Assembly: GCA_028023455.1 (NCBI GenBank)
Contig: JAQFVV010000012.1
Coordinates: 8,220,499-8,284,498, forward strand
Source of the DNA: Epiperipatus broadwayi
Taxonomy: Eukaryota > Onychophora > Udeonychophora > Euonychophora > Peripatidae
Length of the DNA: 64,000 nt
Direction: 5' to 3'
Shown: positions 44,601-58,660 of the stretch, piece by piece
Position numbering within the stretch: the stretch's first letter is position 1
How the letters are laid out: each line of letters starts with the position of its first letter
Notes under the pieces: model-generated
The model's database searches: none
What the model was told of the DNA's origin: nothing
What the model saw: the letters and a program-made list of their open reading frames with translations, nothing else
Translations under genes and position numbers: made by a program

Positions 44601-46060
44601 CAAATGGCTAAGAATTTTCAAGCATTTATTTTTCAGGTATCTATCTGATCTAATTAGCCAACACTTACTAGACTATAAATAATATCTAGCAGTTGTTGGA
44701 TAATAGACAAATAAGACAAAAACTCTTAGAAGCTCTCGATAAATGGCATTTATTTAGCTAGCCTAATTAGTAATGTATTGTTGTTTATTGTTCTGTGTAA
44801 GAGTACTGGATAAATTTTATTCTATGTTGAACTATTGAGTTATAATTATTTTATATGTATTAAAACTTTCATTCCATAGTCAAAACAAACAAAAAAAATT
44901 ATTTTATATGGCCAATGCCATAAATCTAAATCCTTGTTTTCGGTTTTTCTTTTTAAATCTGCAGAGGGCACAGATGATCTGAAAGATATATCCTTTTCTT
45001 AAATATTGTTGCATGTACTGAATATGTAGATTCAATATCTTAATTAACTGGTTGTAACTTCAAAGTCATTCTTGGTATAGTTTTTTGGTTGTATTTTTTT
45101 TAGCAATATTCATGTTTCCATTATTTGAAAATAAATTTTTTATTTATATTTTTATGCTTAATAATTTTTAGACTCTAACTGAAAATAAACAATAATGTAT
45201 TTTATTATATAAATATAATAAATGCAAATTTGCAGTGCTTTTTTTTTTTTTTTAGCATTTCAGCAAATATTATTATTGAATGATTTATGAATGTATCTTG
45301 AATACAAGTGACTTCTTGTGCAATTTTTTTTTATCTTTACTTCTAAAAGGTTTATACTGATTTTTCCAGATGAAAAGTCAATCAACAATACACTTTTTTA
45401 TTTCTTCATATTATTAATCTATGAATTTAGAACAGTCAGAAGATGCTAGAAAACACTGTGTTTCAAACATATTATATAATGTTCATATATGTTTTCTGTA
45501 TATTTTTAATGCTATATATTAAAAAAATAAAACTTTTAAATACAATAATTCTCATTCTTTATATCTATATATTTAATGATGTTTTTTCATCAAAATAATT
45601 GAACAATTGTAGAACAATAATAAATTCTCTACATATAAATTATTTACAAATTGACATCCTCAAGATCTGGAAAATTATCTAATAAATCATTTCCCAAAGT
45701 ATAAACTTAAAAAAAACAGAGCATGTTCAATAAAATGTCCTAATAATTTAAAAATATTATTTGTTATACTGTACTATAGATTTATTTATAGTCATTACAT
45801 ATAGCAAATTTTCCATATAATAATATCACCTAATATTAGCTGTAGAAATCAATAAATGCTAGGATGTGCATTATAATTCCTACCCTGTGCTAATCTATCC
45901 AATATCTTCTAACTAGTCTGGGGATATATATATATATTAATAATTTTTAACGTGTTATTGTTGAAATATTTTTTAATAATTTTACTATCTATATCATCTA
46001 ACTATGATTGTTTTAAAATAGAACAGATATTTCCACATTCTTAAAAATATTTCAATATAT
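44601..46060. other. AT-rich sequence
   Basis: Poly-T at about 45239-45254. The phrase aactagtctggggatat at 45912-45928 followed by (TA)n is a short scrap of family B. Otherwise nothing. Confidence 0.45.
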
Positions 46061-46490
46061 ACATCTTGTAACAGAAGAAAAAGTTGCCCTAGAGGTTTGG
46101 GCAACATTTTATAACTGACATGATGAAATAATCTTTATTATCACTCTTACAATTAGGACACCATTGGTAACAGATTGGATATGACAAGGTCATGATAGAG
46201 TGATCCTGTCTAATTACACCCTGCAAATCGTGATGCCATTTGTAACAGAATAAATATGTCTGCATGCTAATCTTTTTTTATAATCCTGCTGGTATGGGTG
46301 GAATTTATAAAGATCAAAATGTGCAATGGAAAATAATAACTAATATAACCCAGTTATTGTCACCTTATGTAACAATGAAAATGAGCCCTGAAGTTGGACA
46401 TCAGTTGTAACTGAATAAAATATAAATAAAAGAAAAATAATACTAATTTTATAATGCCCTGTGAATAATAGCATCATTCATAACAGAATA
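46061..46490 (+). repeat. Degenerate repeat with phrase GTAACAGAATAAATATG
   Basis: Occurrences: catcttgtaacagaagaaaa (46062), cattggtaacagattggata (46163), catttgtaacagaataaata (46235), cagttgtaactgaataaaat (46403), attcataacagaataaatat (46474). Spacing is irregular (70-170 bp). It looks like an eroded minisatellite-type repeat. Confidence 0.55.
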
Positions 46491-46559
46491 AATATAATAT
46501 ACTTAGACAAACAAAAGCTAATCAATAAATAATCATTCAGCATTTAAAAATCCTTTATC

Positions 46560-48910
46560 TAATTCCATATCTGACTTAACTATAACATAATGGTGATGAT
46601 AATCTTTATTATAGCATCGTGAGTTCAAACAGCATTTAGAATAAGCAGAAAACAAACAAAGTCATCACTTCGAATACCCTAAATACAAACCATACTTAAA
46701 ATAGATTAATGTAAAGCAATTAAACCAAATATCACTGTCTCAGAAAATTATATATGCTGTAACAGTCAAGTTTCATACATTCACATAACAAAATCTAGAA
46801 TCCAGACAAAGAGACCCAAGCGGACCAGACTAGGATTGTGACATCCCAAATTCAATCACACTTCAACTCATTTGTCCATACACCACGACTCAAAACCCTA
46901 AGAACTACCCCACTTGAGGTTACATGTAGTATACCCATCTTTCGCAGCTGGCATAGAGCAGGGAGAAACAGGAGTCTCAGGGATCTAAATATATATATAT
47001 ATTAGGTAATTTAATTGCTACCAGCACAAAATTAAAGCTAACTTTCATAAATGGTAATTAATGCATATAGTTATATTACATATATATAATTAACTAAGAC
47101 TGAATTGGATTGAAATAGGAATGAGAAATAACACCAAACCAACATATATTTATTAAACAAATAAAACAAATTAATGTGGGAAAAGCATGCAGGCTTTATA
47201 ATATGAGGATTTAGCATGTATTCTCACTAAATCTTTAATTATTAATATGAAAGATGCATTTAAAGAATCACTAAGAGGTGCCTAAATAAGATTCTGTCAA
47301 TTCCTATTGAAAGTGGTAGCTACTATTATAAATTTGCAGTACCAGTCTTAGGGAAAATATTTACTATCTTTTCCTTTTAAATATTTTAAGCAAAATATTT
47401 ATTGTGACATTATTACTATAATAAAGTATGAGCGTATAATTCAGCTCAGAGTAAAGATTGAACCCAGAAACCAAACATATAAATTTCAGTTTAATACTGA
47501 ATAATTAATTAAATTATGGGACTCAGAATTGGCTATACGAGATCACTGACATGCTGCAGCACTGGAAAATTACATTAACAATGCCCTGCAGATAGATTAG
47601 AGTCGAGGGTTTTTGTGACAAACACCAGTACCCTGAAAACGATTGCCCTGTTGCTATAAGATCGGGGGTGACTAACACGACTGCTTGGAATTATACATCA
47701 GGTCTTACTAGTGTGCACCCTGAAAGAAGGTAAGATGGGATGGCCTTTCCCGAGGTCCCATCTTAAGGAGAAGATGCAGCAAAGCGTTAAACATTGAACG
47801 TGAATTTAATGTATCTAATCCGCCAAGCGAAAGTATGACATTATTACAAAATATGGAGCAGTAGCCTGGTCAGTATTACTATCATGAGACAATTCTAACA
47901 ATGCTATATAAAATCAAGCGGCATTAGGGGAATAAATAAAATATAATAAAACTCTGGTTTATAGGTTTCAATCTATAATTTATTACGAGGGAGGGGAAAG
48001 TATATCTGATCAACTGGCCAAATAATTACTGAATATACTTTCATATTACTAAGACTAGCACATTACTTTAATCTCAATAAGATGGAAATTTAATAGTAAG
48101 CCACAATACATTTTAAATTAAATAAAATGATAGGAATTCGAATCAGTGAGCATCGAGAATGTCATTAAGAAAATGGTTATGGGAAGATATTGGCAATTAT
48201 GTCTCTGAATATTTATTATGTTTAAATGCTCACTGCTTTGAAGCATTGGCATATAAATAAAATGACAGTAAGGAAATATATGCACAACTGCAGTGATAGA
48301 TAAAAAAATTAGCATAGGTTACATTTAGTTTAATTAAGATATTTGTAAATATATAGGCAAGTTATACAAATGATATATTTAATTTAAGGAGAATTTAGAA
48401 TAAAACAGGATTTTAAAAAAATTACATTTTATAGTTTGCTAGCTTTAAACTTTGAAGTAGAAAATTTAAATTTAGAAATAGTTCATTAACACAGAGCTCT
48501 GGGGTTATAGGTTGGCGTTACTGATTAATTGCTGGACTGGATAAGGTGTTGTCTATCAGGTATTGTGGTCTTCTTGAGCGGGCATAGCTGGATGGTTTCT
48601 TGTGGCAGCTCCAGTGATTGAAGCATTGTCTAGCCATGATCACACCATTCTTTCAGTGGGTTTAGAAGCAGCCATCACCTTTCTCTGGCCAAATCTTTCA
48701 AATATCGATCTGATATGGATTTAGCATGATGATGCTCTTTTAAAATTAATGACTCCTTCAAGCTTAAAATGTACCCTATTTAAACTTTTACTAGAAAAGA
48801 ACCTGTTTTGCTTGGAAACCCATTAATTCTATCTCAAATATCACACTAAATTGTAAGATTTCTCAATTTGATCAAAATACTTTGTTTGGGCTTCCATGAT
48901 GCTGCAAATC
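46560..48910. other. Higher-complexity region of unknown nature
   Basis: Less AT-biased than its flanks, especially 46800-46980, 47520-47930 and 48490-48760. It includes a strong hairpin at 47731-47763 (aagatggga pairing with tcccatctt). A minus-strand reading at 48490-48740 gives RKVMAASKPTERM and SWLDNASITGAA between stops, coding-like but unidentified. It is perhaps an old retroelement; no domain was recognised, and no LTR pair was found by eye. Confidence 0.35.
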
Positions 48911-49334
48911 CTCTTCCAGGTGTCAAAATAGTTTTGCTACAGCAGTTTTAATGACTATATTTTTGCTATAAACAAATTTGAGTATAGCAATTATCAACTT
49001 TCTAACTTTGATTTAACCCCAGGTGCGTGGACTTTAATGCAAATCTGTTATGGCTAACTTTTTATTTTTAACTAATTTAACTAAAAACTTTTTGGTCCTT
49101 TACAAAATAAAATCACACCACTCTATATATATTATTATATAAGGTGAATCATACATCCACATACGAATTTATGTTTACTAAATTTAATAAATTGACAATT
49201 CTACTATTTAAAATTATAACAAATTATTTTATAAAATTTAAACCTATGTATGTACAGCGTTTATTCATATGTGCATATATAATGCTGCGCACCAGCTGTG
49301 ATAGAAAGGTGTATATGTTTATCAAAATATTCAT

Positions 49335-49432
49335 TTCAATAGGGTTTGAACCCAGCACAGATAGGTTTGGTGGTTAAACTAAAACATGCAATGAGAAGAT
49401 CTTGAACCTGATCATTGCAATGCTTAAGATAT
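49335..49432 (-). mobile_element. tRNA-headed SINE fragment, minus strand
   Basis: The inverse reads agtttaaccaccaaacctat then gctgggttcaaaccc, the latter a good box B. The 5' part is poorly preserved. Confidence 0.45.
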
Positions 49433-52400
49433 ATTTTACTTACAATCAAATAAAAATAATGATAAATCATTCAACAACTAAATTCTAATATACCTAATGA
49501 ATTAAACATTGCTTATAAGAATATAAACTCTCACTAAAATTTAACGATGTTTATATTTAAATAAAGTAATTTGTGAATGAATAACAGCTATAGTTTGTCC
49601 TATAAGTCTACAATATTCATAATATCTAAATAAATACATGACACAATAATTAATTTTAAATCCTAATTTAATAAAATGACAATACTAACTCAGACATGCT
49701 ATACTCATATATTAATTTACTTCTTACTAATCCTACTATTTGTAGCAAGATAAAATACCTAATAATGATGTTATATCAATAAACTTAAGATAAACTTGAA
49801 TCTATAATATCCAATCATACCAATACATAAAAGAAATAGTAGTTAACTAATATTAATGTATTTTAAATTTCATGTAATTAAATTATGGAAATTGTATATT
49901 ATAACAATCAAAACATATAGAAAGAATTATTAGCATTTATTATAATCAACTACGAATATTAAAATTTAATTAGATTCATGATCCATATCAACTAAATTTA
50001 AATATAATTAAAGCAAATTATTCTGACATAACAGAACTAAATATATTACTATCAGCTGTATAACTGAATAAAAATAAAATCTTATTTACCAACCTGAATT
50101 CAATACAGTAACTATCCAATCAATAATTTTGATAAAACATGCAAATATTTGAGTATGATTAAAATATAAAGTTTATATCTAGCCATATAATAACTAGAAT
50201 CCAATATAAAAAAATATAACCATACCAATCCTGGGATTTGATTTTTGGATTATGTCATAGTTATTTCAAATAATTATAATATAGTCAGTTTATCTTTTTT
50301 TACTCAAATGTTATTAATTAGTGACTTGCACAATTGGACATCAATCAAACAACTATTTGATTTAAGTTAAAATTTATTAATAAATCAATATTCATTATAT
50401 AAAAAAATATGTATATGTTAAATAGATCATAAACAATATATGCAACTGATCTAATTGCATACACAACAGACCATCAATTGACATTAATTCCATATTTAAA
50501 TATGTGATTATCTATTAACCTCTATTTATTTAATACCAAATATGAAACATATCTGTGTAACACATATGTTATGGAATGTTCATATTTTCCAAGATACAAA
50601 AGAGTTTAATATATACATCTTATATAATTAAGAAAATATATATATATATTCAAAGATTAATCTAGTTATTTGTTAATATGAATTTAAGAGAACAAAATAA
50701 AGTAAATACTTATTGTGATAAAATCTTTTTTATCTTCTAATATAAATGATATACTTGAAGTTAATTTAAAATCAATAAATTAAAAAAATAAATATTTTTA
50801 AATATTAAAATAATAATTACTATACCACAAAGTATAAGTTTAAACATAGAAAAACCTAACTCTTATATTTTGGTATGTGAATAGATTACCATTTAACTTA
50901 AAATTATATACCTATCTATAAATAAACACTTTATTTTAAGCAAAGAGAAATATATATATAGCAATAATAATGGTAAACATAAACAAATGACATGAATGAG
51001 AGTTTAAATACCGTATTTTCACAGTTCTGATGTATATTTCAAACTACAATTCAATATGTTCTCACTCCAGAGAAAATATATTCACAAAAACTTAAATTAG
51101 TAAGATTGTATGATAATGACAATTATCATATCAAGATAAATAAGACAATTATTATCTAACACTTTTCAATAACAAAAATAGATGATAACATTCATCAGAA
51201 ACCATGTACACACATATATCATCTATGTTCACATAATAAAGAAATATTTAGCTTTAAAATGTCATACTAATCCATTGGAGAATTATTCCTAGATGGTGAT
51301 AAAGATGACATTGCATATGTGTATTTCTTATGCTATGCATAAAATAAGCATTAAAACTACTAATACATTGTTGGTTTACTTGTGAACTGCTGGCAAGGCA
51401 CAGCAGCACAATACAGACACTTTCACTTAAAAGCACTACAAATAATAAAGTGCCCCTTTAAGAGTCAAATACTTCAACATCTATCTTATCATTGCCATAT
51501 CACTCTTAAAACAAATAAACACCTTTGGTAGAAAATAATTAACATTATGAGGGAAACATTAATAAGGAAAGGCTCCTCAAAGCAAAACTACATGAATGAA
51601 AATAACATGGTAGATTTCAACATCATTATCTTAGGCAAAAATGCATGTGTGGATAAGGTCTCAATACAGGAAAAATGGAATACACCATGAAACAATCCTC
51701 TCATGGGACCTAGCTACATTAGCAAAACATAAAAACAATCCTAGAATATCCTCATGCAATACAAATGTGAAACAATGAGGAGAGTGCACTCCATTCCACA
51801 AAGTACAATAAGTAAAATGAACATTTAATAAAGTCTGATGCCATTCAGACTTACTAAAGGGAAAATAAGCATAAATTCTAGACTAAGCAATGGCAAGATA
51901 ATAAAATTATCACATAATCTAGATAAGAATATTCATGCTAAAAATTACATTAAACAATGTCTGAAACCAACAAGTTTACTAGCAGTCAAGAGACAAATAT
52001 TTTAAAATAGCATGATAAAATCTGCACTAAATAAGGAATACATACACTCAATAAATAGTATAAAATTTGTAAAAATAAAGTGGACATAATTAGAAAAGGT
52101 AAATATTAAATATAGGACTTGTTATATTAAAACTTTACCATAAAATTATATCAATAATTATAAACTATTGTGAGCTTCTGATAAACATACATTGGCTGTT
52201 TACCCATAAGTAAATGAAACACTAATGAACACTTAATAAATTAAGAGATAATGGACAAAAGTATTATAAAATTTACCTTAAACCAACAAATATAAAACAA
52301 AATGTATCTTCTATGTTATAGAAATACCGACATATTGTGTTATAAGTCATTTAAAGGAAAATATAAAAAAAATACCTTGACATGGTAATAGAAATATATA

Positions 52401-53595
52401 AAACATTAAAAAATATATATACATTTTTAAACACCCTAGTTTTTTATCAGAATCCCTTTCATAGGGAGCAGTTTGTCATGGGCATGCAACATTCTTTCTT
52501 GGCTAATTATCTATAGAATGGTACATCCACACTTATCACATATGTTTTCTTTCATAAGAAAATGAGAGCAAATATGATTTTCTAAAATAAGCAATAAAAT
52601 AATAGGAACAATTAAGTTTTTTTCTTTAAATAAGCAAAAGTCTGGGTCCATTTTAAAACCAGTTCTTAAATATAAGCTAACTTGTTTGAAAATCTCCATT
52701 TAGTAACAAATATTAATTAAAAAAGTTGTCAGTTAATCTTTTTTTGTTCATGTTTCTACTGGAAAATAAACAATTCTTTGTTTCTTTTTAAAATGCATAA
52801 TGAAAAAAAAATTCTTAATTTGCAAAAAAAAAGTGTTTTAGTTTACTTCGAAATATCATTTTAGCAATTTTTTTATTTTAAAAATACTATTAAATTTAAA
52901 AATTCGCAATTCAAGATAACACATTTATATAATATCTATTATTCTTATACACCCAAGCTGTATTTACTTCTATAAAGTTTTTCCATTAATTCCTATGCTT
53001 CAATTTTATTCTAAATATTTGTTTAGGAAAGCACTAAGAAAACAAAGCATATAAAGTTCTCCTGTATCAATTATGACAGGTTAGTACTTGTAAGTCTTTA
53101 TATTGTGAAAATGCTTCAAATATCTATTGAAATCAATGTAAGTTGAGTATTCTAGCATTAGTAATAACAGTTAATATAACTTTATCTCACAGAAATTTTT
53201 AACAGTCCTTTTTTAATATAATTATCTTTAATCTCTTTCCCCTGATGGCAAAATACAATTACGAGAAGTAATTTAGTGCAATGTCCAGCGCAGTTTTGTA
53301 AAACAATATAAAAAATATCACCTGATTTCTTTCATAATTCCTTTCTAAGTATAATTGATGAAATTAAATAATAATAAAATAATTGTTCTTCCAAAGCATG
53401 ATATCAATCATTTAGACAATTCTAATTGAATTAGGTATTAGAAGCAAAGAATATCTTATATAAGTTTCCTAGCCTTGCATTCTAAGTTAATGAATATAAA
53501 ATTTTATCAAATTAACACTTAGATAAAATAATAATAATTTAAAAAAATACTACTGTTATTCAAAGTAGATGAGAAGATTGCAATACAGCTGAAAA
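49433..53595. other. 4.2 kb AT-rich DNA without recognised genes
   Basis: All frames are short and biased by AT-rich composition. No exon, RNA or transposon block was read on either strand. Confidence 0.4.
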
Positions 53596-53680
53596 TATTG
53601 GTAGCAGCAGCGGTCAGTCAGTCAGTAGCCCTGTAAACTGACAACCCTCATCTTTTATACCTCTATTGACAGGCAACATT
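53596..53680. other. Local GC-richer patch with TATA-like box
   Basis: gcagcagcggtcagtcagtc, then actgacaaccctcatctttt and atacctctattgacagg. A ttttatac box lies at about 53652. It could be a decayed LTR or promoter; nothing downstream supports a gene. Confidence 0.25.
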
Positions 53681-56600
53681 AATTAACACACACCAAAAAT
53701 TGTGACTCTATTTTAAAAAATCTAAATTAACATGCAAACTAATTAGCAAAATTATGTAACTTTGCTCTACTTTCCCAGACTCATGTGATACTTTAACTGA
53801 CCAAAGTTGAAAGAAAAAAAAGGTTAACTTACTTTTATTAATTAATACAATTAATAATATATATATAAGAAAATAAGATAATATTTTTTCTGTTTAAAAT
53901 ATCACCTTTTTTAAATTTATCAGAACCTCTTATCTATTGATTTTAACCCTTTTATGACTGAGTTATTTAAATATTTATTTTTAAATATTTAAGGACTAAA
54001 AATTAAATCTCTTGACAATTAAAACCAATGTACTAAATATACATACATACTCAGTGATTCACACACATGTATACAGGAAGTTGCTTTACATTTCTAAATT
54101 GAATCTATTTTAAATAATTAACTTGTATATTTTAAACAATTTAATAATACTTAAATAAATCAATTAACTTTATTTAGAGGTTTTTTTTTAATCTACCAAA
54201 TAAAAGAACTTAATCAAATTATTAATTACTCTGAAATGAATTAAATAATTGTACTTTAACACCCATAAACTATCTGTCAATTTTTTTAAATTTTAACTAT
54301 AAAATTAACTTTGTCCAGCTTTCTCTCTTTGTATACATAAATTAACAGTAACCATTAACTGGAAAGCATATATCTTTTAATACTAGAATTATATCTTTGT
54401 AATGACTTACAATTATCTAAATAGAGTACATTTAATAATTAATACATAAGATTTAAATAGCATAATTTGCACAATAAATGTTATCATCTTTTCTTTATAT
54501 ATTAGTTTTTTTTTTTTTTTAGAATAGCATAAATTCATAAGCTGAGGTAGTCAATTAAGACAATATGCAATAGCACAGAGTTACAATATATATATATAGT
54601 TTAAATGTTATATTTTTCATATTAGAAAAATGACTCAGATATTCATAGACAGTAATCAGTGAAAATAGTAAACTATAAACACAATCTCTTGTTGTTATAT
54701 AGTGACTAATGAACTATACAATATTTGTTTATGCTTTAAGGGGGAACTTTCACACATTTCTCAGTAATAATAGATTATTTTCTGATCAGATTTTATAAAT
54801 TAATATTTTTTTTAGATGTAATTGTTTAAATATTTTAATATGCAGAAATATGTGTTACATTTTCATGTTACAAAAATTACTATCAGTTGTTAGTAGACAA
54901 TAATCACTGGAAATAGTAAACTGTAAGTGCTTCTATCATTTAAATGTGTGAAGGGATGTGAGCTAAATTGTTCTTCTGTTAAATGTTCAAATGTTTGACC
55001 CATTGATAATAACTGTATAAACAAATATTTGTAAAGAATATGTGAAAGATTATGAGCTTTCTTTTTTCAAACCATAAATAAATATTCCAGTTCTTTATTC
55101 TCTACATAACATCTTAATATAAAACCAAGAAATTGCATTTAGAAGAGATACTCTTTTAAATGCAGAAATCATTTATAGTTTACTATTTTCATTGATTACC
55201 ATCTATTAACATATAATGTAATCTTTCTAATATGAAAATATAACAGATGTCTCCACATATTAAAATAAGTAAACAATTACAAATATTAAAAATTATTAAT
55301 TTATTGTATATATAATAAAAACAACAGTTGTATCATTAGTTAATGTGTAGTGGTTTGGCATTCTATGAAAATAGTGCTATAATACATGAATATTAACATT
55401 CAATGGAATGTTTATTAAAAATTCATAAAATTATAAGAATTATGAAAAACCTGTTACTCATTGGTAGTCATAACATAATTGTCCCATCTACATAATAATG
55501 CAAATAATGTGATCTTATTAATCACAAAAAGCTGCAAATGAAGTACCTTTAATTTCAAATAAGTAAATTTGGCATTTTGGGTAATATAAAGGAATGAATT
55601 GTCTGATACATATGTGTAACCACCAGGGATGGAGTGTCTATGTATTGACTGGAATAAGAGCTTCCGTAGAAAAATTCACTAAAACTTTCAAAAGCTTTAA
55701 TTAAAATTCAATTTAAAAAATTCACTTTCAATTTTTTTACCATCAGTTGAATTGTGTTTATATATGCAAAGAATGAAACTGACTAATGCATTCTCAGTTA
55801 ATTATAAGAAGTTCAAACAATGCTAAGATCTAATTTACAGTTAAAACTTTTAAGAATGTTAAAAGGATTTGGGTGATAAAAGTATATTGATAATATATTT
55901 TCTGATTTACAGATAAGAGAGCTTCAGATTTTTCAAGATGTGTGTAATTTATATATATATATTAGGTGCTATTATGTAAAAATTGTTGTGGCAAGTAAAA
56001 TAAAAACAAAAAAAAGAAAGTGCGCTTTTGTTCCTAAAAAAAGTCACACTTCGTTACTGGTAACCACTCATTTATTATGGTTTTTCTGGGCATTTATAAG
56101 ATCTTCTGTGTAAAAGCAATGGCTGAAGGATTCTAAGATGGAAGTAACAGAACATATGTTTGAATTCTATGCAGACAACTGTAAAATACTCAATAAAGGC
56201 AGGAGTATTTATAATATTTTTTATGAGCTACCACCAAGCCATCACTAGTTTTACAATTTGTACCAGTATGATTATTTATTGTGACAGATGACATCTTCCA
56301 TAAAGATATTATATGACAAATGAATCAACTTTAGCTACATCATCTTCAATCATAGACTTGTGATACTGATACATAGATATAGTTATGACTTATTGTTAAT
56401 TTAACACAGTGCTATATCTGTTACTATGATCATGATATTAGGAATCATATGCATGCTGCAAATAATAGAATATGTAATGCTTTATGTGAGTAATCATATG
56501 AATAATTGTGATAATCCTATGCAAAGCAACTATTTTTATAATAATTTATGTCTAATTTTTGAACAGTAATATATTTACAGGGAAATAAAACAAATTCGCA

Positions 56601-56742
56601 TATTAACTGTGGAATTGTTGCTAAAATAAAGGATTATTTTAAGATAACTTTAGGTTCTTATTATTATTTGTAATAGTAAAAAGATCATTTTTAATTATAA
56701 ATATTTATTTAAGCATAAATAAGTTTTTGCAAGATAACTTTT
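53681..56742. other. 3.1 kb AT-rich DNA without recognised genes
   Basis: It includes poly-T at about 54508-54522 and TA runs. The patch at 56110-56190 (caatggctgaaggattc, then gtttgaattc) is faintly tRNA-SINE-like but too weak to call. Confidence 0.4.
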
Positions 56743-58080
56743 TTTTATTAAGGAAAATACATACAATTACAGCGTGAATCTTTTAGTTTATAATCATTAC
56801 TAATTGTTCATTTATAGCTTGGCTTGGATCCTCTGAGCAGGAGGTTCATTATCTAATGGTAAAATTTGCACCAAGAATCAACATAGAGATGTTCAAACGC
56901 TAGTAGGTGATCTCTGTTTCTTAGCCTGTCTATAGTCTCTTTATACACCGTCCATGGTTCCAGACTGTCCTGTCTAAAGACGAGTCTATTTCTTGTTAGC
57001 CACATGGCATATAGTAGAAATATTGCCATTCTTTAGGACTTCACTTATTGACAAGATGTTCTTATCAGAGATCATAACTCTTGTCGTGATTTCCTGCTTG
57101 ATTTGTGCTAAATGAGAGCAATTAAAAAAAATGTGTTCGATCATTTCATCTTCTAATTTACACAAATTACATGTTGTATTCAATCTGGAAAATTCTCTTC
57201 TGGTCACCAAAAAATGATTTGTCAGAAGTGAGTTTAGATTATATTTGATTATAAAATCAATGAACTTGGGCTCAAAACCCCCATTGTTTTGATTTTCTGA
57301 TTAGCATTTTTGTTGTGATTTTGAGTTGGCAATCTCATATTTCCAGGATTCACATATTTGTAGATTTCCCAGTAAGTGTTCTTGGCTTCTATGATACATT
57401 TTTGTAACTTCGAAAGACTTGTTTACATGCGCTAACAGTTCTTATGCCCATTTACTCAGCATGGGCGGAGGCATATCAGTAGGTTCCACATCTTCGAATA
57501 GTTGCTTAGATGTCTCCACATGCATTGCTTTAAGCATTCTCAATGCCCTTTGTATGTAGAACACACTTCATTATGAAGACCAAGCCCATTCAGGTCCCTT
57601 GGTTTTTGCACTCTAGCTAGGCTGATGAATACGCTCTTCCTCTTCCACATTATACCGGGGCAGCTCAAGTTGATTATATTTTGAAATGACTTGGTTGGCT
57701 TAAGAATCAATGTCATCTTGCCAGGAAGTGACAGAGAGATCGTAGATAGAACACTTGTTATTTTTTTAGTTTGTTTTAATATATTTGTTTGGAGTACTTT
57801 CCTCATTGCCATTCTAGACAGAGCCATGGGGAAACCAAGAAAACATTGTGTTTTTCCCATGTACCTTGATGGAACCGTAAATCTCCTGCAGATCTTCCAG
57901 ACTGCAGATTTATTAGGGTTGATCGTTAGCTCATAATTCCTGGTATATCTGTCCAATAGTTGTGACAGACATTTGTGAGAAGGGAGGAAAATAGTGACGT
58001 CATCCACATAGGAAATATGGTGTAGCCAATGACTGAATACAATAAATCTCATAAGGTATATTATTATAGTCAAGTGATGT
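56743..58080 (-). mobile_element. LINE fragment, 5' truncated, minus strand (same family as 1-3100)
   Basis: On the minus strand it starts within the RT at HHISYVDDVTIFLPSHK (about 57970-58030, catalytic YVDD) and continues LTINPNKSAVWKI, LSLPGKMTLI and RVQKPRDLNGLGLHN (to about 57560). It then shifts frame to a zinc-ribbon-like end (CNLCKLEDEMIEHIFFNC, about 57110-57165). The 3' end near 56743 is A/T-rich. The 5' truncation is typical of incomplete reverse transcription. Side-by-side reading with 1640-2200 shows shared LPSxK, YTxxYxLxxNPxKSAxWxI and LSLPGK. It is dead. Confidence 0.85.
57540..58073 (-). pseudogene. LINE reverse transcriptase fragment
   Basis: A 177-codon uninterrupted minus-strand frame covering the RT from the YVDD box through the thumb and connection (KICRRFTVPSRYMGKTQCFL, LSTISLSLPGKM, WKRKSVFISL). 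It lacks the fingers and the first catalytic Asp, so it cannot function. The + strand frame at 57691-57936 is its shadow. Confidence 0.85.
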
Positions 58081-58224
58081 CAAATTTATTTATTTTCAAG
58101 TTAGATCAGTGGTAGAGGGTTAAAATTATAATTTAAGATTTAAAATGTTTTAATTCAACTAATGAATTAATAAAATGATATAATTCCTTGATGTTAATGT
58201 AAATAAGAGCTAGAAATATTGAAT

Positions 58225-58250
58225 TGTGTGTGTGCGCGCGTGCGTGTCCA
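58225..58250. repeat. Alternating GT/GC dinucleotide tract
   Basis: gtgtgtgtgcgcgcgtgcgtg is alternating purine-pyrimidine, a potential Z-DNA former, within AT-rich DNA. Confidence 0.8.
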
Positions 58251-58660
58251 TAAAAAATTCAAATTATTACATATGATCTACAGGTTGCAAACTTGATTGC
58301 ACTGAAAATCTTTGCTATCATCTACTTTAGATAAATGTATTAATGATTATTATTAATCGCTTATACGACTCAAATTGTAATAGTTTGATATATCTTCATC
58401 ATTCTTAAATAATAGATATAGTAAAAAAATTGTGACCTAAACCAAAAAATAGTACTGGTTCAATATGAATTCATTCTTGAGTTCAAAAGCTAAAACAAGA
58501 TGAAAGAGGTGTAGAGTACTTTTTGTAGTTATTAAAAAAGGTTATTTTTATTATTAGAGCATATATTTTTAAATATATAATGTAAATCTTTCACTTTTTT
58601 TATATTTATTAAATATTGCTTTAGATTATTTTTATCCGTGTTGAATTATCTTTGATATTT

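Noticed and set aside
47520-47930. Possible mitochondrial or nuclear rRNA fragment
   Set aside because: Composition and hairpins were suggestive, but none of the conserved rRNA core phrases could be found.
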